Assembly (NCBI GenBank): GCA_035626475.1 | Contig: DASPNP010000022.1 | Span: 124,001-188,000, forward strand | Direction of reading: 5' to 3' | Source of the DNA: DASPKT01 sp035626475 | GTDB lineage: Bacteria; Pseudomonadota; Alphaproteobacteria; Azospirillales; Azospirillaceae | DNA length: 64,000 nt | Shown: in pieces, positions 32,076 through 40,963 of the stretch | How positions within the stretch are numbered: the first letter of the stretch is position 1 | Layout: each line of letters starts with the position of its first letter | Translations under genes and position numbers: made by a program | The notes under the pieces: generated by a model | What the model was told of the DNA's origin: nothing | Database searches by the model: none | The model's input: the letters and a program-made list of their open reading frames with translations, nothing else

Positions 32076-33758
32076 TCAGCGGGTCGCGGCGGCGGCTGGC
32101 GGCGGCCAGGCGAGCCAGCCCTCGTCCCCCTCCAGCGAGCGCAACGGGTGCCAGGACGGGTCGCGGCCGACCAGATGACCCCAGCGGGCGCGGAAGGCCG
32201 CCTCCTCCCGGGCGAACTGCGCCCGCCGCGCGGCGCTGCCCGGCCGGCCGAGACTGGCGGATTCCTTGTGCAGCAGCACGGCGTGCGGGGTCCAGACGCT
32301 GCGCAGCCCGCGCTCCCGCAGCCGCAGGCACAGATCGACATCGTTGAAGGCCACGGGGAAGACCCCCGCGTCGAACCCGCCCACCGCCTCGAAGGCGGCG
32401 CGGGTCACCGCCAGGCAGGCGCCGGTGACCGCCAGGGGGGATTGGGCGCAGAGCGCGTCGCCGTCCGGCCCGGGCGCGTCGCCGGGCAGCAGGCGGTAGC
32501 GGTGGCCCGCCACCCCGCCGCCCAGCCCCAGCACCACGCCGCCATGCTGGATGCGGCGGTCGGGATAGAGCAGCTTCGCCCCGACGGCGCCGACGCCGGG
32601 ACGCACCGCCTGCGCCACCAGCTCGTTCATCCACCAGGGGCCGAGCGGCTCCACGTCGTTGTTCAGGAACAGCAGCACCTCGCCGGCGGCCGACGCGGCG
32701 GCGAGGTTGTTCATGGCCGAATAGTCGAAGGGCCCGGCATGGGGAAGCACGCGCACGCCGGGCCGCCGGCGCAGCGCGTCCAGGAACTGGCACGTCGCCG
32801 GGTCGGTGCTCTCATGGTCGATGACGATCAGCTCCAGCGCCGGATACTGGGTCCGGTCCAGCACCGCCTCGACGCAGGGGCGCAGCAGCTCCACCCGGTC
32901 CTTGGTCGGCACGATGACACTGACCGGCGGCACGGGCGAGGGCAGCGGCCAGCGGACGCGCACCAGCCCGCCCACCACCTCCGCCACGGCGCCGGGCTCC
33001 GCCGCGTCCAGCAGGGGCTGCACGGCCTTCCGGTGCGCCTCGGCATCCACGGCGGGTATTGCCGCGCGGCGGTAGAGCGGCAGGGCCAGGTGGCGCACCC
33101 GGCCGGGGTGGGCCAGGGCAACCGCCAGCGGGCCGAGCGGAGCCAAGTCACGCCGAACCAGGGCGAGGCGGCCGATCATGTCGCGGCATTGGGCCAGGTC
33201 GGGATCGAAGGCGCGCTTCAACAGGGGCGCCAGGGGGCGGCCCGCGCCGTCCATCCGCTCCTCGTCGGTGTAGAGCAGGTCGGTGTCGTCGCTCAGGGCA
33301 GCGGCGATGCGGGCCAGCGCGCCGGGGGCGAGCGTGTCGCCGGCCGCGATCCGGCCGACATGGGAGCCGAGCGCCGCGTCGGCCGGCTCGGCACCCTGGG
33401 CCAGCGGGCGCAGGCGCGGCTCCTCCGGCACATCAGGAGCGCCCGCCGGCAGCAGCAGCTCCCAGGCGGCATGGTCCTGCGCCGCCAGGCTGGCGACCGT
33501 CCGCGCGGCGTCGCCCGCGTCGCCGTCGAGGATCAGCGAGATCAGCCGCCCGGAGGGCGCCGGCGCCGCCAGGGCGCGCATCAGCCGGGCGCGCCAGAGC
33601 CGGTAGGCCGCGGCGGGGGCGGCCGCCTGGAACAGGCGGAATGCGCCGCCCCGGGGCTCGCCATGGCGCAGGCGACGCGCCACGGCGCGCAGCAGGGCCG
33701 CGGCGCGGTCCCGTGCCGGTCGGCTCCGGTGCCGAGGAGGATGGAGGTCGTTCGTCAC
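32076..33758 (-). CDS. family 2 glycosyltransferase with N-terminal extension
   Basis: A 560-residue protein. Residues from about 280 form a GT-A catalytic domain: VSVIVPTKDRVELLRPCVEA, the nucleotide-binding IDHESTD, then VLLFLNNDVEPLG with the metal-binding Asp, and GGFDAGVFPVAFNDVDLCLRLRERG with the acceptor-site Asp. The first about 270 residues include a weaker, related half (SLILDGDAGDAARTVASLAAQD...DLLYTDEERMD), so it may be a degenerate second GT2 domain. The start is GTG. It probably adds a sugar to an undecaprenyl-linked or polysaccharide acceptor. It lies just beyond the origin region. Confidence 0.85.
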   Translation of the reverse strand: MTNDLHPPRHRSRPARDRAAALLRAVARRLRHGEPRGGAFRLFQAAAPAAAYRLWRARLMRALAAPAPSGRLISLILDGDAGDAARTVASLAAQDHAAWELLLPAGAPDVPEEPRLRPLAQGAEPADAALGSHVGRIAAGDTLAPGALARIAAALSDDTDLLYTDEERMDGAGRPLAPLLKRAFDPDLAQCRDMIGRLALVRRDLAPLGPLAVALAHPGRVRHLALPLYRRAAIPAVDAEAHRKAVQPLLDAAEPGAVAEVVGGLVRVRWPLPSPVPPVSVIVPTKDRVELLRPCVEAVLDRTQYPALELIVIDHESTDPATCQFLDALRRRPGVRVLPHAGPFDYSAMNNLAAASAAGEVLLFLNNDVEPLGPWWMNELVAQAVRPGVGAVGAKLLYPDRRIQHGGVVLGLGGGVAGHRYRLLPGDAPGPDGDALCAQSPLAVTGACLAVTRAAFEAVGGFDAGVFPVAFNDVDLCLRLRERGLRSVWTPHAVLLHKESASLGRPGSAARRAQFAREEAAFRARWGHLVGRDPSWHPLRSLEGDEGWLAWPPPAAAATR

Positions 33759-33808
33759 GCCCGCTGCTTAGCATGGAAGCGGGGCGCCGGGGGAGCGGCG
33801 CGGACCGC

Positions 33809-33901
33809 TCAGTCGAACATGTTGCTCATGACGGCCCAGACGATCCCGAGAGCGACCGGGGCGCCGACGACCATCACGCCAAGCATCATGAACACGTACA
33901 T
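33809..33901 (-). CDS. 30-residue single-span membrane peptide
   Basis: A small frame encoding Met-Tyr-Val-Phe-Met-Met then a hydrophobic stretch (LGVMVVGAPVALGIVWAVM) and a short polar tail ending in Asp. It is preceded by a GAAGG ribosome site nine bases from the ATG. One transmembrane helix fills most of it. It sits between a minus-strand glycosyltransferase and a plus-strand one, upstream of an inverted repeat. Composition and the ribosome site favour a real small protein; its function is unknown. Confidence 0.5.
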   Translation of the reverse strand: MYVFMMLGVMVVGAPVALGIVWAVMSNMFD

Positions 33902-33940
33902 GGTACCGGACCTTCAAGTGGAAGACGGGAGCGACAGGGT

Positions 33941-33969
33941 TAATGTCCCTGAACGAGGTGGGGACATTA
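33941..33969. promoter_or_regulatory. 9-bp inverted repeat between divergent genes
   Basis: TAATGTCCC (33941-33949) and GGGACATTA (33961-33969) form a perfect dyad with an 11-base spacer. It lies between the small membrane peptide (minus) and the glycosyltransferase at 34061 (plus), the place for a shared operator. It is less GC-rich than its surroundings. No regulator gene is adjacent. Confidence 0.45.
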
Positions 33970-34060
33970 CCACCTCCGGCGGGGAAGAGCCCTGCGACAA
34001 AGGATGGTGGGGGCCGCGACGGGCTGCTAAGCAGGTGTGATCCCCCGCACTGCGGACAGC

Positions 34061-34987
34061 ATGACCGAGCCTTCCACCGCATCGCCGCCCCCGCCGCCCG
34101 ACGTCGCGGCTCTGGTCGTCTCCTTCGAGCCGGACGGCGGCATCGTGGACTGCCTCGCCGCCATCGCGTCCCAGGTCGCCGCGGTGCTGGTGCTGGACAA
34201 CGGCTCCTCGCCTGCGGCCCGGGCCGAAGCGGCCGTCGCGGCGGCCGGGGCCGAGCTGGTCGCTTGGCCGGATAACCGGGGCATCGCCGCGGCGCAGAAC
34301 CATCTCATCGACCGGGCGCTGGCGCGGGGGCACCGCTGGGTGCTGCTGCTGGACCAGGACAGCGTCGCCGAGCCGGGACTGGTGGCGGCGCTCCTGGCGG
34401 CCTGGGAGGCGTCCCCGGACAGGGAGCGGGTGGCGCTGCTGGCCGCCGACAATCGCGAGCCGGGCCAGCGTGCGGAAACGCGCTGGGCGGTCTCGGGGGA
34501 CGGGCGGCGCTGGCGGGCGGAGAGCTTCGCCGGCCGGCCGGTGATCCCGGACCTGCTGCTGGCCCCCGCCTCGGGCACGCTGATCCGCGCCGACGCGCTG
34601 CGCGACGCGGGCCCTCTGCGCGACGGCTTCTTCATCGACATGGTCGATGTCGAGTACTGCGTGCGGCTGCGGCGCCGGGGCTGGCGCCTCCTGGCCGTGC
34701 GCGACGCCCGGGTGGGGCACCGGCTGGGCGAGCACCGGCCGGTCACGGTGGCGGGGCGCGCCCTGGCAGTCACGGGACACGGCGCGTCCCGGCGCTATCA
34801 CCAGGTCCGCAACGCCGTGTGGACGGCGCGGCTGCACGGGCGCGCCGTGCCGGCGCTGACCCGCTGGGCGCTGCGGGTGACGCTGGCGACGGCCGTGAAG
34901 GTGCTGCTGTTCGAGCGCGGGCGGCGGCCGAAGCTGGCGGCGATGCTCCGCGGCCTCATCGACGGGCTGCGGCGCCCGCCGGGCTAG
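34061..34987 (+). CDS. family 2 glycosyltransferase, rhamnosyltransferase-like
   Basis: About 308 residues from the ATG at 34061; a GTG eight codons earlier (34037) is an alternative. ALVVSFEPDGGIVDCL, VLVLDNGSSP, WPDNRGIAAAQNHLIDRAL and VLLLDQDSVAEPG are the hallmark segments of the rhamnosyltransferase-type GT2 group, with Asp-Gln-Asp as metal ligands. IDMVDVEYCVRLRRRGWRL provides the catalytic base region. The C-terminus is basic and might bind membrane. It ends 4 bp inside the convergent methyltransferase gene. The acceptor and sugar are unknown. Confidence 0.85.
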   Translation: MTEPSTASPPPPPDVAALVVSFEPDGGIVDCLAAIASQVAAVLVLDNGSSPAARAEAAVAAAGAELVAWPDNRGIAAAQNHLIDRALARGHRWVLLLDQDSVAEPGLVAALLAAWEASPDRERVALLAADNREPGQRAETRWAVSGDGRRWRAESFAGRPVIPDLLLAPASGTLIRADALRDAGPLRDGFFIDMVDVEYCVRLRRRGWRLLAVRDARVGHRLGEHRPVTVAGRALAVTGHGASRRYHQVRNAVWTARLHGRAVPALTRWALRVTLATAVKVLLFERGRRPKLAAMLRGLIDGLRRPPG

Positions 34988-36483
34988 CGCTTGAGGCCGC
35001 CCACCCAGCGGATCGGCGCCGTGACCTTCCAGGAGGTGGATTGCAGATAGCCGGCGACGGTGACCCGCAGGTTGGTGATCTCGGCCTCGGCTTCCGCCAG
35101 GCGGGCCAGCAGGGACTGGATCTCCGCCTCGCGGTCGGCCAGCACCCCTTGCGTCTCCGCCAGCAGGCGGGCGGCCTCCGACAGGCGGCCCAGCTCCTCG
35201 CGCAGGCGGGTCAGCTCATCGTTGCGGGCAAGGATCATCGCGTCGCGCTCGGCCACGCCCCCCTCGGCGGCCCCCAGCCGCTCGCGCAGGGACGTCGCCA
35301 CGCCCTGCAGCTCCAGGATGGCGGCGTCGCGCTCGGCCACGCCGCCCTTAAGTGCGCCGATCTCCTCGCGAAGGCGGGTCGCCAACTCGTTAAGGGCGAG
35401 GATCTGGGCGTCCCGCTCCTCGCAGCCGCCCTTCAGGGTGGAGGCGAGGTTGCGGGTGCGGCCCAGCTCGGCGTGGAGCGACGTGATCTCGGCGTCGCGC
35501 GCCTGCAACCCGCCATAGAGACGGCCGGAGAAGTCGCGCAGATCCTCGATCAGGGCCCGCTGCTCGGTCTCGATCCCGGGCGCCGGCGGGGGCAGGCGGA
35601 AGGCCTGGGCCAGCGGGGCCGGCAGCAGCGGCAGCGACTGCGGGTCGGGCGCCCCGGCACGGATGGCCCGCAGCACGAAGACGCCCGCGACGCCGTGGCT
35701 GACATAGGCGCGTCCCGGCGATGAGAGGAACAGCATCTCCGCCTTGGCGAAGCCGGCGGCGCGGCACAGCTCGAGGATATCCCAGCCCGGCACCTGGAAG
35801 ACGAGGGAGCCGCCCGCCGGGTCCAGCGGGTTGCCGTGATACTCCGGCTCGGCATGGTGGACCAGCGCGCCGTCCTTCAGCTCCGCCCGGATTTCCGTCT
35901 CATGATGACCGAAGGCGAAGGGGAAGGAGGCCAGCAGCAGCCCGCCGGGGCGCAGCACCCGGGCGAGCTCCTTGATGCCCAGGGCGAGGTCCGGGATGTG
36001 CTCCAGCACGTCGTTGGTCAGCGCCACGTCGAAGCTGCCGTCGGCGAAGCTGAGCCGGGTCGCGTCCTCCGCCGGGATCGGGAAAATGGCGGCGCGCTGG
36101 GCGTCGTCGGCGGCGTATTCGGTGCCGTGGAAGCGGGCGTAGCGGCCGCGCAGGCTCAGCGCGAAGGGCGTCAGCGCCTCCTGGGCGTAGACCCGCAGCC
36201 CGTACACGTCCTGCGCCTGCGGCCACTGGCTCAGCAGGTCCAGCACCGCGCGCAGGCGGGGATTGAGGCCCCGCACCAGCAGATCCTCGCGGTAGTTCGT
36301 CCCGCGGACCTCGACGTCCCCGGGCGGGCAGAAGGTGCCGTGATGGTCGGACCAGGCGCCGGCCTGACGCGCGCGGTGGACCAGCCACTCGATGTAGCTG
36401 GCGTCCTGCAGCTCGGGATGGCGGCGCAGCAGGTCGCGCCATTCCGTCAGCGATCCAAGACGGACGATCTGCTCGTTCAGCAA
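34984..36483 (-). CDS. SAM methyltransferase with long coiled-coil tail
   Basis: A 499-residue protein read from a TTG with a GAGGAAG ribosome site. Residues about 60-270 carry a methyltransferase fold: FADGSFDVALTNDVLEHIPD and ELARVLRPGGLLLASFPF are clear, while motif I is divergent. Residues about 300-480 are coiled coil with an irregular repeat (GGCEERDAQILALNELATRL, GGVAERDAAILELQGVATSL, GGVAERDAMILARNDELTRL). It ends with STSWKVTAPIRWVG, a tail also seen on coiled-coil glycosyltransferases of surface-glycan clusters. It may cap or measure glycan chains, by analogy with coiled-coil methyltransferases such as WbdD (inference). Confidence 0.8.
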   Translation of the reverse strand: MLNEQIVRLGSLTEWRDLLRRHPELQDASYIEWLVHRARQAGAWSDHHGTFCPPGDVEVRGTNYREDLLVRGLNPRLRAVLDLLSQWPQAQDVYGLRVYAQEALTPFALSLRGRYARFHGTEYAADDAQRAAIFPIPAEDATRLSFADGSFDVALTNDVLEHIPDLALGIKELARVLRPGGLLLASFPFAFGHHETEIRAELKDGALVHHAEPEYHGNPLDPAGGSLVFQVPGWDILELCRAAGFAKAEMLFLSSPGRAYVSHGVAGVFVLRAIRAGAPDPQSLPLLPAPLAQAFRLPPPAPGIETEQRALIEDLRDFSGRLYGGLQARDAEITSLHAELGRTRNLASTLKGGCEERDAQILALNELATRLREEIGALKGGVAERDAAILELQGVATSLRERLGAAEGGVAERDAMILARNDELTRLREELGRLSEAARLLAETQGVLADREAEIQSLLARLAEAEAEITNLRVTVAGYLQSTSWKVTAPIRWVGGLKR

Positions 36484-36508
36484 GGGACTTCCTCGGGCCG
36501 GAAATGCG

Positions 36509-36539
36509 GAAGGGCCCGGCCGTCGCGGCCGGGCCCTTC
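36509..36539. terminator. strong GC hairpin between two minus-strand genes
   Basis: GAAGGGCCCGGCCG (36509-36522) pairs perfectly over 14 bp with its complement at 36526-36539, leaving a three-base loop. It follows the stop of the RTX gene (36555) on the minus strand and precedes the methyltransferase start. No long T-run follows, but such stems act as terminators in GC-rich alphaproteobacteria. Confidence 0.65.
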
Positions 36540-36554
36540 GGTCGGGTGCGCGGA

Positions 36555-38132
36555 TCAGCCGACGAAGTCGGACTGGGTGATCTTGACCACGCCCAGCAGC
36601 TCGACCGCGAAGTCGGCCTTGCCGTCGCCGTCGATGTCCGCCTGGATGGTCGTGGTGCCGTTCGCGATGACGACGCGGAGCTGCCGGCTGCCGTCGCCCG
36701 AGAAGGGGAAGGCGCTGATGAACTCGAAGCTCCCCGGCGTGGCCGCGGCGGTGAAGGTGCCCACGTCGCTGACGCTGCCCAGGCCCAGCTTGTCGCCCTG
36801 GCTCTGGCTGAAGTCGGCGATCAGGTTGCTGGTCAGGCTGCCGCGCGCCAGGAAGGCCTGCCAGTCCACACTGGGGGCGATCTCGACCTTGCCGGCGGTG
36901 AGGCTGCGCACCAGCTGCGCGAACTCGGTGCCGGTCACCGTGCCGTCCTGCGCCGCCGTCTGCAGCACGACGAAGGTGTCCGCGCCCAGGCCGCCGATGG
37001 CGATGTCGCTGCCCTGGCCGATCACGACCGTGTCGTTGCCCGTCCCCGCCACCAGCAGATCGTGGCCCTGGCCGCCCGAGATCGTGTCGGCGCCGGCGCC
37101 GCCGATCACCAGGTCGTTGCCGGCCGCTGCCCGGGCGAGGTCGTTGCCCGCGCCGCCGGCGACCGTGTCGTTCCCGGCGCCGCCGTCCAGAGTGTCGTCG
37201 CCGAAGCCGCCCAGGATCGTGTCCGAACCGGCGCCGCCGTCGACGCGGTCGTCGCCGAGGCCGGCGGCCACCAGGTCGGCGCCCTCGCCGGCCGCGACGA
37301 CGTCGTCGCCGGCGCCCGCATCGACCGTGTCGTTGCCGGCCAGGGCGGAAATCGTGTCGTTGCCGGCACCGCCGAAGATGATGTCGTCGCCGTTCGTGCC
37401 GGTCAGGCTGTCATTGCCGGACGTGCCGCGGATCACGGTGACGTTGGGCGAGGCCGACACGGCGGCCTTCACCAGGGCCGGGCCGATGGCACCGGCATCG
37501 TAATGGATGGTGGGAGCGGAGCCACCGCCGGACGAGGGCGCCTTGGCCGCCGGTTCGGGCGCGCGGGCCTCCTCGGCGCGGGCGGTCTCGACCGATGCCG
37601 GGGCGTCGGGCTGCTGGGGTGCAGCCGGAGCGTCATGGCCGGCGATCTCGGCGCGGGGGGCGGCCTGGGCGGCGGGCCCGCCCTCGACGATCTGCGCCGC
37701 GGCCTCGCCCTCCAGCTCCTCGCGGACGGCGGCCACGGCCGCCTCCACCTGCTGCACCAGGATATAGGCCAGGACGGCGGTCACGCCGCTGCTGGAGAGG
37801 GTCTCGGCGGCCGTGCGCTGGGCCGCCGGGGTCGGGCCGAACAGCACCCGGTCGATCAGCTCGCGGAACTCGCGGCCGCGCAGGAGCACGTTGGCGCTGG
37901 TGTAGTGCGCGACGAACTGGCCATCGATGCGGGCGAAGTGCACCAGCACCTCGCCGGTGTCGCGGCCGGTGAGCACGAACCAGGGATCGCCGGCGTCGCT
38001 GACGCCGCTGGCCGTGTCGAACGGCAGGCCGCGCGCCGCGAGCATGCCCGCGGCCCGGAAGATCTCGGCCTTCTCCTGATCGGTCCAGCCCTTGGTCCTC
38101 GGGACCGCGGCGAACGAGACGACAGTACCCAC
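36555..38132 (-). CDS. RTX calcium-binding protein, putative type I secretion substrate
   Basis: A 525-residue protein with a GTG start and an upstream AGAGG. Residues about 10-100 form an unrecognised globular domain (GWTDQEKAEIFRAAGMLAAR...), and 140-210 an Ala/Pro/Glu-rich linker. Residues 236-390 hold about 14 nonapeptide RTX repeats (GGAGNDTIS, GAGDDVVAA, GGAGSDTIL), which bind calcium outside the cell. The C-terminus (ADIDGDGKADFAVELLG) resembles the uncleaved secretion signal region of RTX proteins. There is no N-terminal signal peptide. The exporter genes at 39061-42310 are the obvious route. It is read opposite to them. Confidence 0.88.
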   Translation of the reverse strand: MGTVVSFAAVPRTKGWTDQEKAEIFRAAGMLAARGLPFDTASGVSDAGDPWFVLTGRDTGEVLVHFARIDGQFVAHYTSANVLLRGREFRELIDRVLFGPTPAAQRTAAETLSSSGVTAVLAYILVQQVEAAVAAVREELEGEAAAQIVEGGPAAQAAPRAEIAGHDAPAAPQQPDAPASVETARAEEARAPEPAAKAPSSGGGSAPTIHYDAGAIGPALVKAAVSASPNVTVIRGTSGNDSLTGTNGDDIIFGGAGNDTISALAGNDTVDAGAGDDVVAAGEGADLVAAGLGDDRVDGGAGSDTILGGFGDDTLDGGAGNDTVAGGAGNDLARAAAGNDLVIGGAGADTISGGQGHDLLVAGTGNDTVVIGQGSDIAIGGLGADTFVVLQTAAQDGTVTGTEFAQLVRSLTAGKVEIAPSVDWQAFLARGSLTSNLIADFSQSQGDKLGLGSVSDVGTFTAAATPGSFEFISAFPFSGDGSRQLRVVIANGTTTIQADIDGDGKADFAVELLGVVKITQSDFVG

Positions 38133-38275
38133 TCTCCAGCCTCTTCTTTCGGCCAGTCCAGCTGGCGTCTATAGGCCCTGGCGCTAACGGCGTCCAGCCC
38201 ATGCGCGCCAAATACCCGACGATTGTGTTGACATTGCAACGCCGGCGATGCCCGGCGCGCGCCGTCCCTCAAGCC

Positions 38276-38572
38276 TCACTCGCCGGGGAAGAGCAGGGCG
38301 TAGGTGACCGGATCGTAGTACTTCATCAGGGTCTTGGCGAAGGCCGCGGGCTCCATGCCCAGGGCGTCGGCCCATGCCTTGAACTGGTCGGCCGGGATGC
38401 GTCCCTGGCCGGCCTCGATCTGCGAGATGAAGGTGTAATAGCGCAGCCCCACCTTGTCGGCGAGGTCGCGCTGCGTGAGGCCGCGGTCGGTGCGCAGCTG
38501 CTTCAACCATCGGCCGGCTTCCTGCCGCAGCTGCTTCGAGTCCGACTGTACGCGCTCGATTCCTGACTCCAT
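38276..38572 (-). CDS. XRE-family helix-turn-helix regulator
   Basis: A 98-residue protein with MESGIERVQSDSKQL at the start and a GGAG ribosome site. Residues about 25-75 are a phage-repressor type helix-turn-helix (LTQRDLADKVGLRYYTFISQ then IEAGQGRIPADQFKAWADALG). No ligand-binding domain is present. It lies between the RTX protein gene and the divergent secretion operon, so it probably regulates one or both (inference). Confidence 0.85.
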   Translation of the reverse strand: MESGIERVQSDSKQLRQEAGRWLKQLRTDRGLTQRDLADKVGLRYYTFISQIEAGQGRIPADQFKAWADALGMEPAAFAKTLMKYYDPVTYALLFPGE

Positions 38573-39060
38573 TGACCCGCTCCCTTGGCGGCGCCGTGCC
38601 GGACGGCGCGCCCGATTGCCCCCAAAAACCCATTGCGGCGCCCGGCGCGTGCGGGCCGACGCTGGCCCGAACCATGCCACAGCATTGTCCCCCGCCGGGG
38701 ATCGGTCCCGATGGTAGAACCCCCGCAACGACACCCGGTGCTACGAAACCCCGAGCGCCGGCTGTCCCATGAACGGACCCGGCGCCCTCGCGATACTACC
38801 ACTTCCGATCGTCGCGACAAAGGAATTCGTTGACACCAATTCGCTATCAATCAATCACTGTACAAGCCCGTGCGCAAGCCGATTCAGGAGCGATGCGAAT
38901 CGGGCAACCCTGGGGAGGGTGGTACGGCGCCGATGGAAATCTTGCTTTTCGCGCCGCCAGGGCATAGGGGAACTCAGGGCCCGTGTCACCGCGTGTGGCA
39001 GGGTCGTCCGTGCGCGCCGTCCGCAAGGCGGCCGCCCGCAGCCAGTCAAGGACCGACCGT
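38573..39060. promoter_or_regulatory. divergent control region of the secretion operon
   Basis: A 488-bp gap with no credible gene. The half near 38790-38900 is AT-richer. A consensus -35 hexamer TTGACA sits at 38831-38836, but no strong -10 follows at 17 bp. The transcript leader of the ABC transporter would be about 190 nt. Short frames in this region look non-coding. The XRE regulator gene begins at its left edge. Confidence 0.4.
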
Positions 39061-40830
39061 ATGACTCCCAAGAAGCCGAAGACCGAACTCCAGCTCGCCC
39101 TCGGCGAGTGCAAAGACGGCTTCGCCATCGCGGCAGCTTTCAGCTTCTTCATCAATCTGCTGATGCTGGTCTCGCCGCTGTACATGCTGCAGGTGTACGA
39201 CCGCGTCCTGACGGCGCGCAGCGGCTACACGCTGGTGATGCTGACCGTCCTGGCGCTGTTCCTGTTGGGCGTCATGGGTGGGTTGGAGTTCCTGCGCTCG
39301 CAGGTGCTGGTGCGCATCGGCAACCGCATCGACACCCGCCTCGCCGAGCGGCTCTTCACCGCCGTCTACAAGCGCAGCCTGGCGCTGGCGAGCGGCTCGC
39401 GCACCCAGCCGCTGTCGGACCTGCTGACGCTGCGCCAGTTCCTGACCGGCCAGGGCCTGTTCGCCTTCTTCGACGCGCCCTGGGCGCCGCTGTTCATCAT
39501 CGTCATCTTCATGATGCACCCGCTGCTGGGGATGGTCGCGCTGGGCGGCGGCGTCGCGCTGTTCGCCCTGGCGCTGCTGATGGAGAACGTGACCCGCCAG
39601 CCGCTGCAGCAGGCCAATGTCGAGGCCATGCGCGCCACCGGCTTCGCCGAGACCAACCTGCGCAACGCCGAGGTGCTCGAGGCGATGGGCATGCTGCCCG
39701 GCATGCGCTCGCGCTGGTACGCCTCGCAGCAGAAGATGCTGGCCCTGCAGTCGCTCGCCAGCGACCGCGCCGGCGTCGTCTCCGCCATCACCAAGTTCAC
39801 CCGCCTGGTCATCCAGACCCTGATCCTCGGCGTTGGCGCCTGGCTCGCCATCAAGAACGAGATCACCCCCGGCATGATGATCGCCTCCTCCATCATCATG
39901 GGCCGCGCGCTGGCGCCCGTGGAGCAGGCCATCGGCGTGTGGAAGCTGCTGATCGCGGCCCGCGGCGCCTACAGCCGCCTGACCGAGCTGCTGGAGAAGA
40001 TCCCGGCCGTCAAGGACCGCATGCAGCTGCCCGCGCCGACCGGCACCATGACCCTCGAGGGCGTCGTGGCGGTGCCGCCCGGCGGCCAGCAGCCGACGCT
40101 GCGCGGCATCACCCTGCAGTTCAACGCCGGCGAGGCGATCGGCGTCATCGGCCCGAGCGCCGCCGGCAAGTCGACCCTCGCCCGCCTGATCGTCGGCGTC
40201 TGGCCGGCCTATGCCGGCAAGGTCCGGCTGGACGGCGCCGACATCCAGTCCTGGGACCGCGAGCTGCTGGGCCCGCACATGGGCTACCTGCCGCAGGACG
40301 TCGAGCTGTTCAACGGCACCGTGGCGGAGAACATCGCCCGCTTCGCCGAGGTCGACGCCGAGGCCGTGGTCGAGGCCGCCCGCAAGGCCGGCGTGCACGA
40401 GATGATCCTGCGCCTCGCCCAGGGCTACGACACCCAGATCGGCGAGGGCGGCAGCGTGCTGTCGGCCGGCCAGCGGCAGCGCATCGGCCTGGCGCGCGCG
40501 CTCTACGGCGATCCCAAGCTGGTGGTGCTGGACGAGCCGAACTCGAACCTTGACGACGAGGGCGAGGCCGCGCTGAACGCCGCGATCATGGAGCTGAAGG
40601 GCCGCGGCCGCACCGCCATCATCATCGCGCACCGCCCGAGCGTGCTGGCCGCCGTCGACCGGATCGTGGTGCTGCGCGACGGTCAGGTGCAGATGTTCGG
40701 CCCGCGCCAGGAAGTGCTGTCCAAGTTCGTCCGCCCGGTCGCGACCCCCGTCCAGGCACCGCCGCAGCAGGCGGCGCAGGCCCCCGGTCCGGTCGCTCCG
40801 GCAGGGGCGCTTTCGGGTGGTGCGGCCTGA
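39061..40830 (+). CDS. type I secretion system ABC transporter (permease/ATPase)
   Basis: A 589-residue protein of the PrtD/HlyB-like class without peptidase domain, starting at MTPKKPKTELQ. It has an N-terminal membrane domain of several spans (AFSFFINLLMLVSPLYMLQVYDRVL is the typical opening). The ATPase domain has Walker A GPSAAGKSTLARLI, signature LSAGQRQRIGLARAL and Walker B LVVLDEPNSNLD, with a switch His in IIIAHRPSVL. It exports unfolded C-terminal-signal substrates across both membranes. With the membrane-fusion gene 133 bp downstream it should serve the RTX and S-layer-like proteins nearby. The outer-membrane TolC partner is not in the window. An upstream in-frame extension was rejected. 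Confidence 0.95.
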   Translation: MTPKKPKTELQLALGECKDGFAIAAAFSFFINLLMLVSPLYMLQVYDRVLTARSGYTLVMLTVLALFLLGVMGGLEFLRSQVLVRIGNRIDTRLAERLFTAVYKRSLALASGSRTQPLSDLLTLRQFLTGQGLFAFFDAPWAPLFIIVIFMMHPLLGMVALGGGVALFALALLMENVTRQPLQQANVEAMRATGFAETNLRNAEVLEAMGMLPGMRSRWYASQQKMLALQSLASDRAGVVSAITKFTRLVIQTLILGVGAWLAIKNEITPGMMIASSIIMGRALAPVEQAIGVWKLLIAARGAYSRLTELLEKIPAVKDRMQLPAPTGTMTLEGVVAVPPGGQQPTLRGITLQFNAGEAIGVIGPSAAGKSTLARLIVGVWPAYAGKVRLDGADIQSWDRELLGPHMGYLPQDVELFNGTVAENIARFAEVDAEAVVEAARKAGVHEMILRLAQGYDTQIGEGGSVLSAGQRQRIGLARALYGDPKLVVLDEPNSNLDDEGEAALNAAIMELKGRGRTAIIIAHRPSVLAAVDRIVVLRDGQVQMFGPRQEVLSKFVRPVATPVQAPPQQAAQAPGPVAPAGALSGGAA

Positions 40831-40831
40831 G

Positions 40832-40850
40832 AGTCACAGCCTCGGTGACT
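40832..40850. other. small stem-loop after the ABC transporter gene
   Basis: AGTCAC and GTGACT form a 6-bp stem with a 7-base loop directly after the stop codon. It is too short to be confident, but may adjust relative expression of the transporter and the fusion protein. Confidence 0.3.
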
Positions 40851-40963
40851 AAAATCCCCTAGTTAAGAAGTCACTGGACAAACCCATTCCGCTATGGAAT
40901 GTTCATCCCTGGGTGACGCTGCTCTTTGTGGGTAGTGCTACCCCTAAAGTGAGATTCGACCCC

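Noticed and set aside
32148..34040. A 630-codon plus-strand frame
   Set aside because: It is antisense to the family 2 glycosyltransferase gene, which has intact motifs; the frame is a GC-driven shadow.
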